This document shows positions 52,883 through 64,000 of a stretch of 64,000 bases of DNA, piece after piece. The stretch's first letter is position 1, and the number at the start of each line of letters is the position of its first letter. Location of the stretch: the NCBI GenBank assembly GCA_008729055.1, contig SDUX01000005.1:186001-250000 (forward strand), given 5' to 3'. The position numbers and the translations under genes were made by a program. Below the pieces are notes generated by a model. That model made no database searches and was not told where the DNA came from. It saw only the letters and a program-made list of their open reading frames with translations. Source of the DNA: Pyropia haitanensis. Lineage: Eukaryota; Rhodophyta; Bangiophyceae; Bangiales; Bangiaceae.

Positions 52883-55682
52883 CCTCCACAGCGATGTCCC
52901 TCTTAGGCGCGCGGGTGTCCCCAATGGCTCGCTCCCCGAAGCGACACCCGGCCATCAGAGACACGACCGACTCGACGTCAGAGCCTGGTGATCGCGAGGA
53001 GGAGCGGTACTCACTGTGCAACGCGGCGACATCCATCGCAACTGCGGCTGGCAAAATCGTCGACTTCAGCCAGCAGTGCGCGATTGTGCAGGGCTCCACG
53101 GCATTCCACTGCTCAAGCACAATCTCGGACGCGTCTTGTAGATGCGCAACAGCCCCGTCTCTGACACCCCGAATCTCGGCGGGTGGGGCCCGAGGGCGAG
53201 AGCGCCGGCCACTTGGCAGGTCGGAATTCACGGCAGTGGCGGGGGGCCAGTCAGACGGAAAGCCCCAAATTCCCGGGCCTGCCTCGACGGCACCAGATCG
53301 TGAAGCGCCATCAATCTCAGTGGCCCCGCCGGAAATGTGATCTGCATGCGGCGGCCCTCCGGCCACCGTGTCCTGGCCGTCCCTGGCAGACGCTGCCGAA
53401 ATGGTGGCACCGGCGCTCACGTGTACCAGCGGCGTAGAATTGGAAGCGGCGAGCGCCCGGCCACGATCTCCGTCAGCGGCTCCTCGTATCGCGCCGCGCG
53501 CCGCACGCCGAGCAGACAGCCGCGCAGCACGTTGGACCGTGGCGCGCAGCGCGTTCACAACCGCCGCCGTGATCGGCGGGCGCGCCGGTTCGTCGCTTAG
53601 TGTCTCTTCAATCGCCTGCCACGAACCGTTTGCCGTGAGCCAAGAACTGTGTCGCGAGACCGCTTGGGGTTCCATTGACGGGCACGTTCCTGCCACTGTG
53701 GCTCCATCAAACCCCGCCACAGCCCCGCCGGACACACCCGTCCCCGCCACAGGTGGACCGCTTGGCCGCGCCACGCCAGCAATGCCCAGGCCCGCCGCTG
53801 CCACTGGGGGGCCGTTTCGACCCGCCGCGGCTGCGCCAGCCACGTCGGCCACACCCGTTTCCGCCACTGGGGGGCCGATTGGGCTTGCCGCGCGAGCATG
53901 GGCCACGCGTTCTCTCGCCACTGGGCGGGCGGTTCGCCCCGCCGCGCCTTCGATCAATGCGCACGACCCCGCCTCAGATAGCACGCACGCTCGTTGCGCC
54001 TGGACGCCCACAGCGGGTGGCCGGTCACGTGTGTGGTCAGCCGCCGGCGCCGCCGAATCCGACCCCGTCACCGGTGGCGCTTCGTTGGTGGCGGTTGAGC
54101 CGAACGCAGCGACGACCAGGTCCAACAACTGTCGCTTGTATTGTCTTTTCAGACAGGCGATGATGCCCAGGTCCAGTAGTTGGTAGACCGATGTGCAGTT
54201 TGGAGGGCGAGCAATGAACTTGACCTGCTCGCTCTCGATACCGTCATGAGCCCCGCAACTGTCGGACAGTAACGCCACCGGAAGATTATTGCGCGCCCGA
54301 ACAGCGGGGAAGAAGACCTTCTCGAACCAAGACTTGAAAATAGCGGCGTCCATCCATGCACTCTTCTGAGAGAAGTACGGAAGAGGGCATTGACGACGAG
54401 GGGGCTCAAAGCACAGAGGCTGTTTTGCTTTGCCGATCATGGCGACCGGGATCTTGTGGCTCCCCGTTGCGTTGCAGGCCAAAACGAGAGTGACGCGGTC
54501 CTTCGCCTTCATCGCCTTGGTGCCACGTGCCTGCAGCCGCCCGCCTGCCTCCACGTAGGATTGGTTGGGGATGCACCTGCAGAAAAGCCCGGTCTCGTCC
54601 ATGTTGTATATCCGCTTCGCCGGGTAGGCGTCGAGTTCTGCCCGAATCTCAGTGATGCGCTCGGCCGCCCCTTCCGTATCCGCTGACCCGCCCTGCCCCC
54701 ACAGCGCAATGTTGCGGAGGTGGTTGCGCTTCGCCCAGTTTTGCACGAAGTGGCGGGAACCCTTAAAATCTGCCACCCCTTGCTCTCTCGCGATGCGCTT
54801 CGCTCTGGCCTCTAGAAGAGCGCCCGACACCGGCACGTGCAGCGCGCCCAGGCGCTGGAGGGTCGAGTACCACTCCCATAGACCCTGGGATATCTGCTCA
54901 ACATATGAGCGTCTCCGACGAAACGACGACGGGTCCTCAGCCATCGCTGCCCGGCGCTTGTAGTCGACCCGCTTTTCGTAGATGCCTCTAGCGGCCGACC
55001 GACTGATGTCAAGCAGAAAGATGGCTAGCGTCTCGGTCCATGAGTGACCTTCATCCTTGAGAGCGATGAGCAAGAGCTTGTCGCTCAAAGAAATGGGCGT
55101 CCGCCGTTTTCGGATAGCACCCGACCGCGGACGCTCAATACGTCGTCCTAGCCCTTGCCCGCCTCGCCCCAGTGCCTGGCCGCCAAGCCGGTCCCCTCCG
55201 CTGCCGCCCCGCCCGGCGGCGCTCCCGCCGTCCCGCCCACCATGCGCGCTGGCCTGCTCGTCGCCGGTACTGGCTAGACCGCGCGGGACCGCGCCCGCCG
55301 CACCCGCCATGCACTGCTCCCTGCGGGGGGATGCCCCCCAGGATACGTCTGAGAGGTGCATGGGGTCCCCCCCGATTGCCGTCGCCGTGGCTGCTGTTGC
55401 TGCACGAGCGGCTATCCTGATGACCTGCACCGTCTCACGGGACGGGCTGGGGCAGACCTCCTCCGCCGCGGCCGCCGCGGCCGCGGTGGCTAGGTCGCCC
55501 ACACGTTGCCATTCTGGTAGGATTCGGGAGGGGTCGGGGGGAAAGGGGTCCACTACGACAGAGGCGCACAGGCTAGCACAAGCACACAAGAGAACAAGCT
55601 CAAAAATAAACGCAAACCGACCAACATTCATTGGGAAGAAGAACCCAGCCAACAAAAAAATAGACGGGAATGGGATACGCAC
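52883..55682 (-). CDS. pogo-2 transposase, main part (split by LTR-C)
   Basis: About 930 residues in this part. Start uncertain: the first ATG (55682) gives a hydrophobic leader unlike pogo-1, and later ATGs are possible. Conserved region: TPISLSDKLLLIALKDEGHS, CENP-B-type domain (HFVQNWAKRNHLRNIALWG), DDE_1 domain with YNMDETGLF, ALLSDSCGAH and YQLLDLGII; the second and third Asp are 29 residues apart (DD29D). After the catalytic domain comes a long Ala/Gly insert with degenerate GPPVA-TGVA repeats (about 53690-53960), absent from pogo-1, then the shared C-terminal region (EIVLEQWNAVEPCTIAHCWL). The reading frame ends at the LTR-C junction; the last about 45 codons are at 45380-45515. Confidence 0.85.
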
Positions 55683-55948
55683 ATATGGTAGGCTACCCTA
55701 GCCCACAACGAACAACCCATGCAGGTGAGGCACACGAGAGATCCCACCGCAATGAACCCCAAGCATATATCCTGCCTCAAGAGATCCACGACCGTCGAAC
55801 GCCGCCCGTGCGTGCGAAGTAAGCACGAGGAGGAGCGCTAGAATGAGGACGGCTGGGGTGGGGTGGATGACGCTGGAATCGACGACGCTGGCGTCCTCGA
55901 CGGCGGGTGCACCAATGGTCCCCAATTTCGTGCCCCCTTGCTCTCCAG
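55683..55948. other. pogo-2 5' leader up to the duplication junction
   Basis: No gene. No inverted copy of the pogo-2 left end is found here. The sequence changes to part X at 55949 (GTTGGCG). Confidence 0.5.
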
Positions 55949-57503
55949 GTTGGCGTGGGCGACCCCGCATTGTTCATCGTGGGAGCCAGATTGCCTGCCG
56001 ACGTAGGGGCCACGGCAGCAGTTGACATATTTTGGGTAAGGGCCAGCCCGTGCATCGACGCAGGCAGCTGGGTGCCGGCCGGCGTGGGCGGCAGGACGTC
56101 TGTAGGAGTCGCCGGCGGGTGCCTGACAAAGTGAGCGGCACGGCCTGGGGTCTTCACGCCGGGGAACCGAGTTATTTCCTGCCTCGAGGCCTAAAGTGTG
56201 AGCAGATCTGTTCTTCTCGGCTTTAACGAAACAAAATAAAGCACGTTGACCTGTTTTGGACCTAACTCGGTGAGTGTCTTCCGGAGAGACCCGAAAACCA
56301 GTGCAATCGAGAGCTATCCGCGCGGGTTTCGTGGCTGCAATGTCAGCCTAGAATTTTTTAAATCCGCAAAACCCGAGAGTGCTATTGTCACCCGCCATAC
56401 CAGCCCATTCACCCGTTCTTCAAATTTTTGTGCACTCAGAAGACCCGGCAACAAGACGCCAGGAAGACGCTTCCGAAATAAGCCTCTTTTTTCGGGGCCA
56501 TTTGACAATGACATAGTTTCCATGACGAAAAATGTCAACCAGGCTGTCTGGAGACCCTCCAGTACGGCGCCAAACGAGCTGTCGTATGTGTCGGACACGA
56601 GTGCAAAATCAGACCCAATGATTTCACTTGTCTTAGGTGGACGAGTGTCGACGTGATGGAGGAAACTGTTCCCGACGTGGCACTCTCGCTTGCAATCTTG
56701 GCGCAATTCTTTTGCGAGAAGGCGCCTCATGTGAGTGGGAAGCCCACGTGTCTAGCGTCTTTCTTTCTCGAGCGCAACACGACGCCGACAAGGACGAGCG
56801 CTCCGGTGCTTCAACAGCTCCTCAACTGTCGAAGGTCAGATAAAACTCACATGTGATCAACGTGTCACCGAGAAAGCATCGTAGGCACCACTTCCAAGCC
56901 ATTGCTGCGGCAGCAACACGCCACTGACAAAAAGATGTTCGAAACCACGCAGAAACAAAGCGTAGATTGCAGCGTTCGCTACGACATTTACCGGCAAGCT
57001 CCGAATCGTGGCAACTCGCGCTGCAGACAAAATTCGCGCTACAGACAAAATTGAACTCGCTCATCGCACCATCTATCGCAATGCTGTTCCAGTCCGAAAC
57101 GCCGTCAACCGCCACGACGTGCGGGTTCTCACACCTCGGTTGGTCCAAGTCTCAACCAATGCTCGCCGGTCACGCATCGAGTGCGTTGTCGACTTGCGGG
57201 TGGACTCCCAGATCATCTCCCCTGTAGCTGGAAAGGTCCCCATGCACGAACGCACAGCACCGCGCCCCAGGGAGCCCCACCCGAAAGCAGAGCGCGCACT
57301 GGAGCAGCGTAACAGCTTGGGTGCGCGGCGCGCACGCCCGACAGAGAGCTCCTGGAGCACCCTAAGAAAGGGGTGCGGCGGGGAGGGGGGGGGACAGGGG
57401 GGGCAGGGAGGGGTCTGGTACGAGAACGGCCCCCGGGGAATCATTCCTCGACGTACAATCTATGCTTTCTGGCAACGTACAGTATTTTCCGTGGGTGACG
57501 TAG
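55949..57503 (+). repeat. Duplicated segment, part X, copy 2
   Basis: 1555 bases, same length as 13699-15253. Holds the single uninterrupted CGTAG (57499-57503) where LTR-A inserted in copy 1. Confidence 0.9.
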
Positions 57504-57930
57504 CCACCACAGATACCGCCGCGTGGTCTGTTGACAGGCGCTCTCAGCGCTGTTCGTAGCGCAGTGCGCGTGGTCAACGTAGTGATCGGTGGGCCAGACA
57601 CGCAGCGTGACATGACAATGGTACTCGAGGGCTCTTAGGTCGCGATAAGTAGCTCTCCACAACTCCTTCTCAGGTATACTGGCGTCCGTGACATGTCCGA
57701 ACACCCCCTCCCAGAGGCGTCGTGGAGGGGGGTTCACGAGTATACTGGTCAGACGACGTATCCCCAATTGGAAGAATGGCCTCTGTGAGAGGGTCTAGTA
57801 CACGCCGTTCTCGAGATACGCGTCCGCGAATATTTGTACTAGGCCCGTTTTTTGACCATTTCAGCCCAATCTGGGGTGCTCTGTGGTACCAACCACGAGT
57901 ATCCCCCAGTATACCCCAGTAACAGTGGTA
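57504..57930 (+). repeat. Duplicated segment, part Y, copy 2
   Basis: Matches 22633-23056. Ends with the uninterrupted TA where pogo-1 inserted in copy 1. Confidence 0.88.
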
Positions 57931-58220
57931 CGTTTTCGCGACGATACGGGGCACTCATGAAGTTCAGTATTAAGTGTGAATCGAGCGACGACGACGGTGG
58001 CGACGACGGTATTCTCGAATCGCGAGATCGCAAAATCAAATGGACGAGCGGAGTTGACCAGCGAGGGGTGTGCACCCCCAATTGGAATGAGATTGCCAAA
58101 GTTGAATTGAGTGAAAAGCGACCATTTCAGATCCCCACAGCTCGGCGGTGCGTGGCTGTCGCGACCCTCTCCCACCGCCGCAGCCACCCGTCCGCCCCGG
58201 CTACTGCGTACAGCCACGCT
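57931..58220 (+). repeat. Duplicated segment, part Z, copy 2
   Basis: 290 bases matching 25405-25694. Its last five bases (58216-58220) are the uninterrupted ACGCT target of LTR-B. Confidence 0.9.
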
Positions 58221-58485
58221 GTCTAGACCACCAGGATGTGCGCCGGCGCCACCCATGCCAGCGCCTTGCCCCGTGGCCCCCAAAGCCCCACCACCGCGAC
58301 CCCCTCTCACCGCCTCAGCCACCCCTCCGCCCCGGCCACCGCGTACACCGACGCTGCCTAGACCACCAGGATGTGCGCCGGCGCCACCCATGCCAGCGCC
58401 TTGCCCCGTGGCCCCCAAAGCCCCACCACCGCAGCCTCCACCCATCGCGCTGGCCGCCCGTCCACAACGGGCACCAGCGGTTCCC
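58216..58485 (+). repeat. 135-bp tandem repeat, two copies (copy 2)
   Basis: Units at 58216 and 58351; copy 1 has four. Frames remain open on both strands. Confidence 0.85.
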
Positions 58486-58835
58486 AAATCGCGGACTCCA
58501 TGACCTGGTTGTGTCTCAACAACGTCAAAAACAGCACCGGTCCGCATGCCCTCAGGGAGACCACCCTCGTCCACTCCGACCGCGCCGGCAACACAGGCCG
58601 CACCGGCCCCACTACCAGGGCCGACCCCACCTTGAACTTGGTGACCTTCGCCGAGGCGCCCCCAGTCGCCAAAGGCCCCCCCAGTGTTGGCTGTTGAGCC
58701 CGGCGGGCACACTGTAGTCCGTTCTTCTGCATGGGCCAAAAAAAAAACAGCCAGCACAGCAATCGGAGCGCAATAGACAAAACAGAAACGGGTCGCGTCA
58801 GTACGTCAAAGTTGGAGGAAAGCCAAGAGACGTGG

Positions 58836-59960
58836 TCAAAGCAAGAAAGAAAACAGAGGAAACGGACGCGTACTTGGTTGAGCGCCGTGCTTCTCCACGC
58901 GTCGGTAAGACACAGTCAAATTGTACAGAATGGCCACACAAGTGCCAACGTCCTTGAAGGAAGCGACGTGATGCAGCCTCGCTGGGCGCTGCAGAATCTG
59001 TCACTCATTGAACAGCACAGCATACACGCGCTCGGCGTCCTTGCGTCGCCCCTCCTGGCGACTCGCAAAGTACTTCGACTTTTTGTCGTCAACGTCTGAC
59101 GTGCATATTAACACCGCGTGATGCGGATAGATGCTGTCACAAAGGAAGTAGGGCATAGTACGTTCCACACCATGAACGGTGTAGGGAACAGGGGAAGGGA
59201 AGTCACCGGCGCTGATGGACTGAAAGAGCGGAGAAAAAGACATAACATTGAGGTCCTTCGTAGCGCTAGGGAGACTAATGTAAAAATGCTACAAGTGAAG
59301 GTCAACGTCAGCTACAGTTCCCATGACAATCGTCGGTCTTATCGACTTTCCCTGGTACTGCCCATGCAGTCGCACGGGGCAGTTCTTCCATGTCCAATGC
59401 GAGCAGTCCACACAGCCCATGTACCCAGGAAAACCAGCCTCCTCATACATGCCCGTGACGTGCACCAAGTCAGAGGGAGTGGGCGCGCACATGTAGACAA
59501 GACCAAAAGTATCAATAACAAAGCGACCAAAGCGGAGAAGGGTCTCATTCATTGTTGTCTCAGACAGGCAAGCACATTCATCAACACGATCATACGCCTC
59601 TCCATAAGCAAGCACTCTGAGAGCTGCGACCACCTTCTGCAGAGTGGAGGACTGCAAGTTGCCAGTGACATTCGGGCGCTGCTGGAAGTTGGGAACGTCA
59701 CATAGGCCACGATACAAACGGTCAAACACAACGCGAGGGAGAAGAAAGCGACGCTCAAAGTCGGTCTCGTTATACGTCGGGGGGCGCCCATTAACGCCGA
59801 AGTAATCGCGGTTAATGGCATAGTCCGCCCATGCAAAGTCTTTTAGTTGCTGCTCGGGTGCAACCGACGCAGCGGCGATGTCATCGTCATCCGCGTCGCA
59901 GAACGCCGACAGGACACCGACAACAGCAGCGTCAACGCAATCAGAGTCGCTCTCGTCCAT
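58836..59960 (-). pseudogene. PIF/Harbinger transposase with two nonsense codons (copy 2)
   Basis: Equivalent of 37616-38740 with the same TAG (59289-59291) and TGA (59001-59003) and one visible amino-acid difference (VMGTVAD versus VMETVAD). The stops predate the duplication or were copied by conversion. Confidence 0.85.
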
Positions 59961-62522
59961 CGTGGAGAGTATGGCAGAACACGCACAAAGAGGTTGACTT
60001 GAGGGGGGGGGAAGGATGGTTGTACTTGGGAAGCAGACGGTCCTGGTCGACCGGTTCCTCGACGAGGGCAAGCCTGTCGATCCTCCACATGAATTTCGCA
60101 ATCGATCGGTCTCGAGTTCGGTGCATTGACTCATTCAAGGATGACGATCGACACGTTTATGTCGTCTTGACTGAATGCGGCCGTCACAGGAGGACACAGA
60201 CGCGTGCTCTGCAGGAAAGTGAGACGGGCACGCGAGGCAGAAAGAGGATATCCGTCAATCGCTCGGGCTCTTCATCCGAGGACACAAATGCTGTATTCAG
60301 CGGTCTACTGCGGTCAGCGGCTGTGTTAGTGGCTTACTTGAGTTGTGACGTTGGCTGGGTTGGCTTCTCGGTTGGAGTAGCCATCCAGAGTCGCCCACGT
60401 GGCGCCACGTGTCTCGTTTGGGTTGGCTTTTGGCTCCATTGGTGGAGATGCTCTTACAGCACGGCGCCCAACACAGGCGGACTTTCCCCTCTGATCTTCG
60501 CCCGCGACGCTGGCCCCTTATGAAGTTCTGGACCCGTGGCAATTCGACTTAGCTCGCCGTACAACGTGGCAGGTTCAGTTGTGCCTGGCTGCTTACGCAG
60601 CCGGACGGGAAGATATGATTATTGTGAGATCGTGGCGTGGCCAGACACGCGGGGCGTTTGCCGCCCCGCTCGTGCGGCAGGGAGGGAGAGCCTTGGACGC
60701 CCGCCTACGGCACGCCACTGCTGGTGTCTCGAGGGACCGGTCGACGGTCGAGCCCAACGCAGAAAAATACTTCACGTAGCCTGGCATGGGGAACAACTCT
60801 GGTTTTGGGAGATCCCGCCGTATTACTCAGAGAGCACCCTGTCGAGACAGAGGGGCTATCTTTACATTTAATTCCATGGTCTGCAGCAGGGCCCGGCCTC
60901 CGACGCTACAGCTGATTTCGGCTGTGGGAAGAGGGGTCAATACAGCATGCCGTCCCGACACGCGACTCGCATACGAGCAGCGCAGCCTGGTTGGGCCAAA
61001 ATCGCTGCGGCCTCGGATGGGGCCTGGTTCGGAGCTGCGGCGGCGCGGCCGACATGCACTTGTTCACCTGATACTTGTTTCAGATAAATTGCCGGTCTCA
61101 AAGAACTTTTTCTAGATCGCCAGAATACGTGCCAATCGGCCATGGCTACCAGCCACCCTATTGGCTGCCTCCAGGAAGCATTTAGCCTATCAGAACCGCC
61201 CATTACCGCATCGATTACGGCGGTGCGGCCGCCCCGCACGCGCGGGCGCGCGCTGCCGCCAGCGCGCCACCCGCCGCGGGGGATCGCTCGCGGCGCGTGC
61301 TGCCACCTGGCGTTGCTCTGCGATGCACGGACGTCCTCGGGCACGCCGCGCGTCGGCTGAGACCGGCCGCGGATGGTCCGGGCGCCGCCGGCACGGCACG
61401 CGCCCCGGCCGCTCCTGCGCGGCCCGCGCCGCCGGCGCTCCGTGCGCTGGCCGCGCGGCCCGCGCCGCCAGCGCCACCGCGGCGTCCGGGCCCCCAGTGT
61501 TGCTTGTGCCAATGGCAAGGCCGCCGCCAGCCGTCGGTTGGCGCGAGCCGTACCGCTGTTTATCCGACGTACGTGCCTGCAATCTTTTGTGGGCGTGCAC
61601 ATGCGGTCGTCTGGTGCCGCCGGCGCCTGCGGGCGTCTGTGCCCGGGGCTGCACGCCCGAGCATGCTCCATGTGCATTGGCGAAGGCGGACCGCTTAGGT
61701 GCCGCCGCGTGAGCGGCTCTCCCGATACTCCTCTTCTGGGCGCTGCTTGACCGCCCGTCTTGCGCCATTTATCAAGAGAAATTCAGCAGCAATTAAAACA
61801 GATGTGTACAAATTCTGGTTCCGTATTGTGCGAAAAGAGGAACACTTATCTGAACAGAATGCAAGTCGTTGCAAAGCCGCTCGCCCCGGGAATATCAATG
61901 AATTCGTGTGAATTATGTCAGTTATCCCTAATTAGCCTACGTGTTTCGTCTGCATTGAAAATGCTCAATTTATTATCACATGAAGTGGACCCCGTTACGG
62001 CTTCAGTCGTCAACCCGTCCTGCGTGCGCTGGCACGGTCTGCGATCCCTGCGGGTTGGCACTCAGCGACTCATGGGGCACACGACTGTCATGGCGCACTG
62101 CACTACCGGCGCAATGCAATGCGCTGTTTGGTATCGTCGCGGGCCGTCTGCCGGGCGACCATCGCTGAGCGGTCAGGTTTGTCTCGGCCATCATCCCCAA
62201 GAACGGCGACCTTCATAGGCTCCAGCATCTCCCCGTCGGTCCGCGTACGTGCCTGGCGGCTGCTTCCATATTATTGCTTCAGAGGTGTAGCATCCGGCGA
62301 GCGCCCGAACGGTCCCGGCTGCCCAGGGGCGAGCGGGCGCAGGACACACCCGTACGGGAGGGTGACGGGCGCGGGCTGCCGGTCGCAGGACGAAACGGGT
62401 CCAAGGCGGGGGGCCGGATCCGGTCTCGCGCCCGTCCCGTGATCGAATCATGAGGGATTGCTTCTTTGTACTTGTGAGGGATACTTTGGAGGGAAATTAT
62501 GAGAAATAGCTGTAGGGGGGAT
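59961..62522. other. Non-coding part of segment V, copy 2
   Basis: As in copy 1 (38741-41302), including the Harbinger-type end at about 60360-60453 and the GC-rich block at about 61180-61700. No supported gene. Confidence 0.45.
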
Positions 62523-62542
62523 ATTGGGGGACACCGACGAGG

Positions 62543-63685
62543 TTAGACTCGGTCTCCCCCCCAATAATTCCCGAGGGGTTTGATAGGGGGGCTACCGGGC
62601 CAAAGGCCGGTACGCCCTTCTGTTTCTTTTAGATGAGACAGCAGGGCGCCCGTGGCCCGCGTCCCCGGGAAAAACAACTGCGCGTTTGCGACCCTCTTTC
62701 CCGTGTGCACGACCGTGCATCTCTGGCGATCCTGCCGCCAGGCGCGTGAGGCAGCAGTTAACCCCCAACTCGTAGTTCCCTCTTCCCATTTACCTCCCCC
62801 TTTCCCCGGAGGGTATTCCTGGTCCCGGTTGAGATCGATTATATACCACATATTTGGTGGAACAGCAGGGGATTCTGTTGGTTGTGTCTTCTGAGAAGAG
62901 AGGTTCAGGAGCAGCGGTTTGAGTCTGGACTGCTCTTCTTCTTTTCTTTTCTCTGTCTGGATTTGGGATTTTTTCTTCACCCGTTCACGGGCATCCCCTT
63001 TCCTGGACTCAACCCCCCCCTCTCTTGTGGTTGGCGACAACGGGACCGGGGTGACAAGGAAGCGATCAAGCCAGGGGCCAACATGGCCGTCATCGGGGGG
63101 GGGACCGCCAAAAGGGGGGCAGATACGTTGCACCCCGCCGACAAGGGGCTGCGTGTCAGTGACCAAGTCCAACATCTTGGACGCATCACCAAAGCCCATT
63201 TGCCAGGACTTGCTCTGCGCGGTCACACGCTCGTTGACCTTGTCCTGCACATAGTCCGCCGACCTGCCCATGTTGTGCTGCCGGATAATGTTCGTCGCGT
63301 TGTACAGCGTCACTTCTTTAGTGATTATGCGGGTCACCGCAGCCTTGTCTATGGGCTTCCCGCCAACGCGCCAGCGATGCACCCACGCACTTGTCGTCAC
63401 CAGGTGGACAGAGATGGACGCCACCTGCAGACGCTTGGACACGCCTCGATTCTTGTCCCGTCGGGCGCGCGAATGCAAAGTATCATGCCACAACTTCACA
63501 ATGCCAACACGAACAAAAGGGTAATAGCACGTCGAGGAGCTCTTGGCATTGATACAGGTCTCCGTCCCTCTACCACGCGCCTCTCCACCACCCTCCGACA
63601 CCTCCCGCGTACTGCCAGAAGCACCATTCGCCCCCCCCCCCCCCCCCCCCCAGGCCTGCCGCCACGTCTTGGGAAGGAGCAGCAT
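62543..63685 (-). CDS. Unrecognised ORF (copy 2)
   Basis: Same as the ORF at 41323-42522 except that the N-terminus is in another frame because the poly-C run is one base shorter (63631-63651). The start is therefore not reliable in either copy. Confidence 0.35.
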   Translation of the reverse strand: MLLLPKTWRQAWGGGGGGANGASGSTREVSEGGGEARGRGTETCINAKSSSTCYYPFVRVGIVKLWHDTLHSRARRDKNRGVSKRLQVASISVHLVTTSAWVHRWRVGGKPIDKAAVTRIITKEVTLYNATNIIRQHNMGRSADYVQDKVNERVTAQSKSWQMGFGDASKMLDLVTDTQPLVGGVQRICPPFGGPPPDDGHVGPWLDRFLVTPVPLSPTTREGGVESRKGDARERVKKKSQIQTEKRKEEEQSRLKPLLLNLSSQKTQPTESPAVPPNMWYIIDLNRDQEYPPGKGGGKWEEGTTSWGLTAASRAWRQDRQRCTVVHTGKRVANAQLFFPGTRATGALLSHLKETEGRTGLWPGSPPIKPLGNYWGGDRV

Positions 63686-63763
63686 CTGTCGGTGGGCTCC
63701 GGTCGGCCGGCGCGCTCGGCTCCATCACAGCCAACAAGCAACAGACGTGGCGAGGCGGGGTGA

Positions 63764-64000
63764 GGGGGGGAACGATATTGTGGGACGTAGGTGTGCTAAC
63801 CACTGCGCCCGTGCATGCGGGAGGGGGTGCGGGGTGAAAGGGGGGAAGAAAATGTAGGAGGTAGGAGTGCCAGCCACAGCGTTCGCGCATGCGGGGGAGG
63901 GGGGGGAGGAAGGCAGACGCGGGGCAGATCGGGCAGGAATGGGGGGACGCGGATGCAGATGCACAACGCTGAACGGAACGCTGCCGGGGCAGACCGCACG
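63764..64000. other. Window end inside segment V
   Basis: GC-rich, no gene seen. Still aligned with 42545-42781 at the last base. Confidence 0.5.

Larger units (their letters stand above)
44905..55948 (-). mobile_element. pogo-2: pogo/Tigger-like transposon interrupted by LTR-C, right end missing
   Basis: The left terminal repeat CAGTCATGACCCGGTTATAT (44905-44924) resembles that of pogo-1 and follows TA (44903-44904). Transposase is on the minus strand. No matching inverted repeat exists between the transposase start (55682) and 55948, where part X of copy 2 begins, so the 5' end is truncated at the duplication junction. Without LTR-C about 3.7 kb remain. Confidence 0.75.
58221..64000 (+). 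repeat. Duplicated segment, part V, copy 2 (runs off window)
   Basis: Matches 36731-42781 nearly base for base. Scattered single differences, e.g. CTAATGG/CTGATGG near 59213 and TTTCC/TTCCC near 59320. Confidence 0.9.

Noticed and set aside
56314..56730. 138-codon minus ORF in part X, copy 2
   Set aside because: Not open in copy 1 over the same length and without a domain.
1..64000. CRISPR arrays, operons, tRNA or rRNA genes
   Set aside because: None seen; the tandem repeats found lack unique spacers, and the only tRNA-like sequence is the primer binding site at 36062-36079.

Overview
The window is nuclear DNA of a very GC-rich, intron-poor eukaryote. Four host genes sit in about 9.9 kb at the left end with no sign of introns, GC at most third codon positions, and long C or G runs. 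The rest is a transposon-rich region with chromodomain-type Ty3/gypsy elements and pogo and PIF/Harbinger DNA transposons. This fits a bangiophycean red alga (Porphyra/Pyropia type), but that is an inference from composition and content, not from a species marker.

Host part (1-9873): a histidine-acid phosphatase resembling ACP6 (minus strand, cut by the window start), a small secreted PAN/Apple protein (minus), an ING-family PHD-finger chromatin reader (plus), and NAA25/MDM20, the auxiliary subunit of N-terminal acetyltransferase B (minus). ING and NAA25 read through only if the frame changes inside C/G homopolymers, most likely sequence errors. From 9874 to 13698 there is intergenic DNA with a 32-bp minisatellite.

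Duplicated part (13699-64000): a segment occurs twice, as copy 1 (13699 to about 42.8 kb and beyond) and copy 2 (55949 to the window end). Copy 1 has received three insertions, each matched by an uninterrupted site in copy 2. They are LTR-A, a 7.37-kb chromovirus (15254-22627, target duplication CGTAG); pogo-1 (23057-25402, TA); and LTR-B, an 11.0-kb element (25695-36725, ACGCT). Between the copies lies a second pogo-like transposon, pogo-2. Its transposase gene is split near its 3' end by LTR-C (45516-52882, CCTCC), a sister of LTR-A with LTRs that look identical.

Most unusual content: LTR-B is ambisense. Gag-pol runs on the minus strand from the right LTR. On the plus strand a gene for a protein of about 985 residues, with an alanine-rich helix and an RS-rich domain, starts at the left LTR and meets pol tail to tail. 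Its pol ends in a chromodomain-like segment followed by a region resembling phage/DIRS Dam-type adenine methyltransferases. Its gag-pol junction has a GGGAAAC slippery site with an 11-bp hairpin 5 nt downstream. LTR-A and LTR-C carry an extra ORF before gag with two U1-type C2H2 zinc fingers and no ATG, preceded by a splice-acceptor-like sequence, and a CCCAAAA slippery site at the end of gag.
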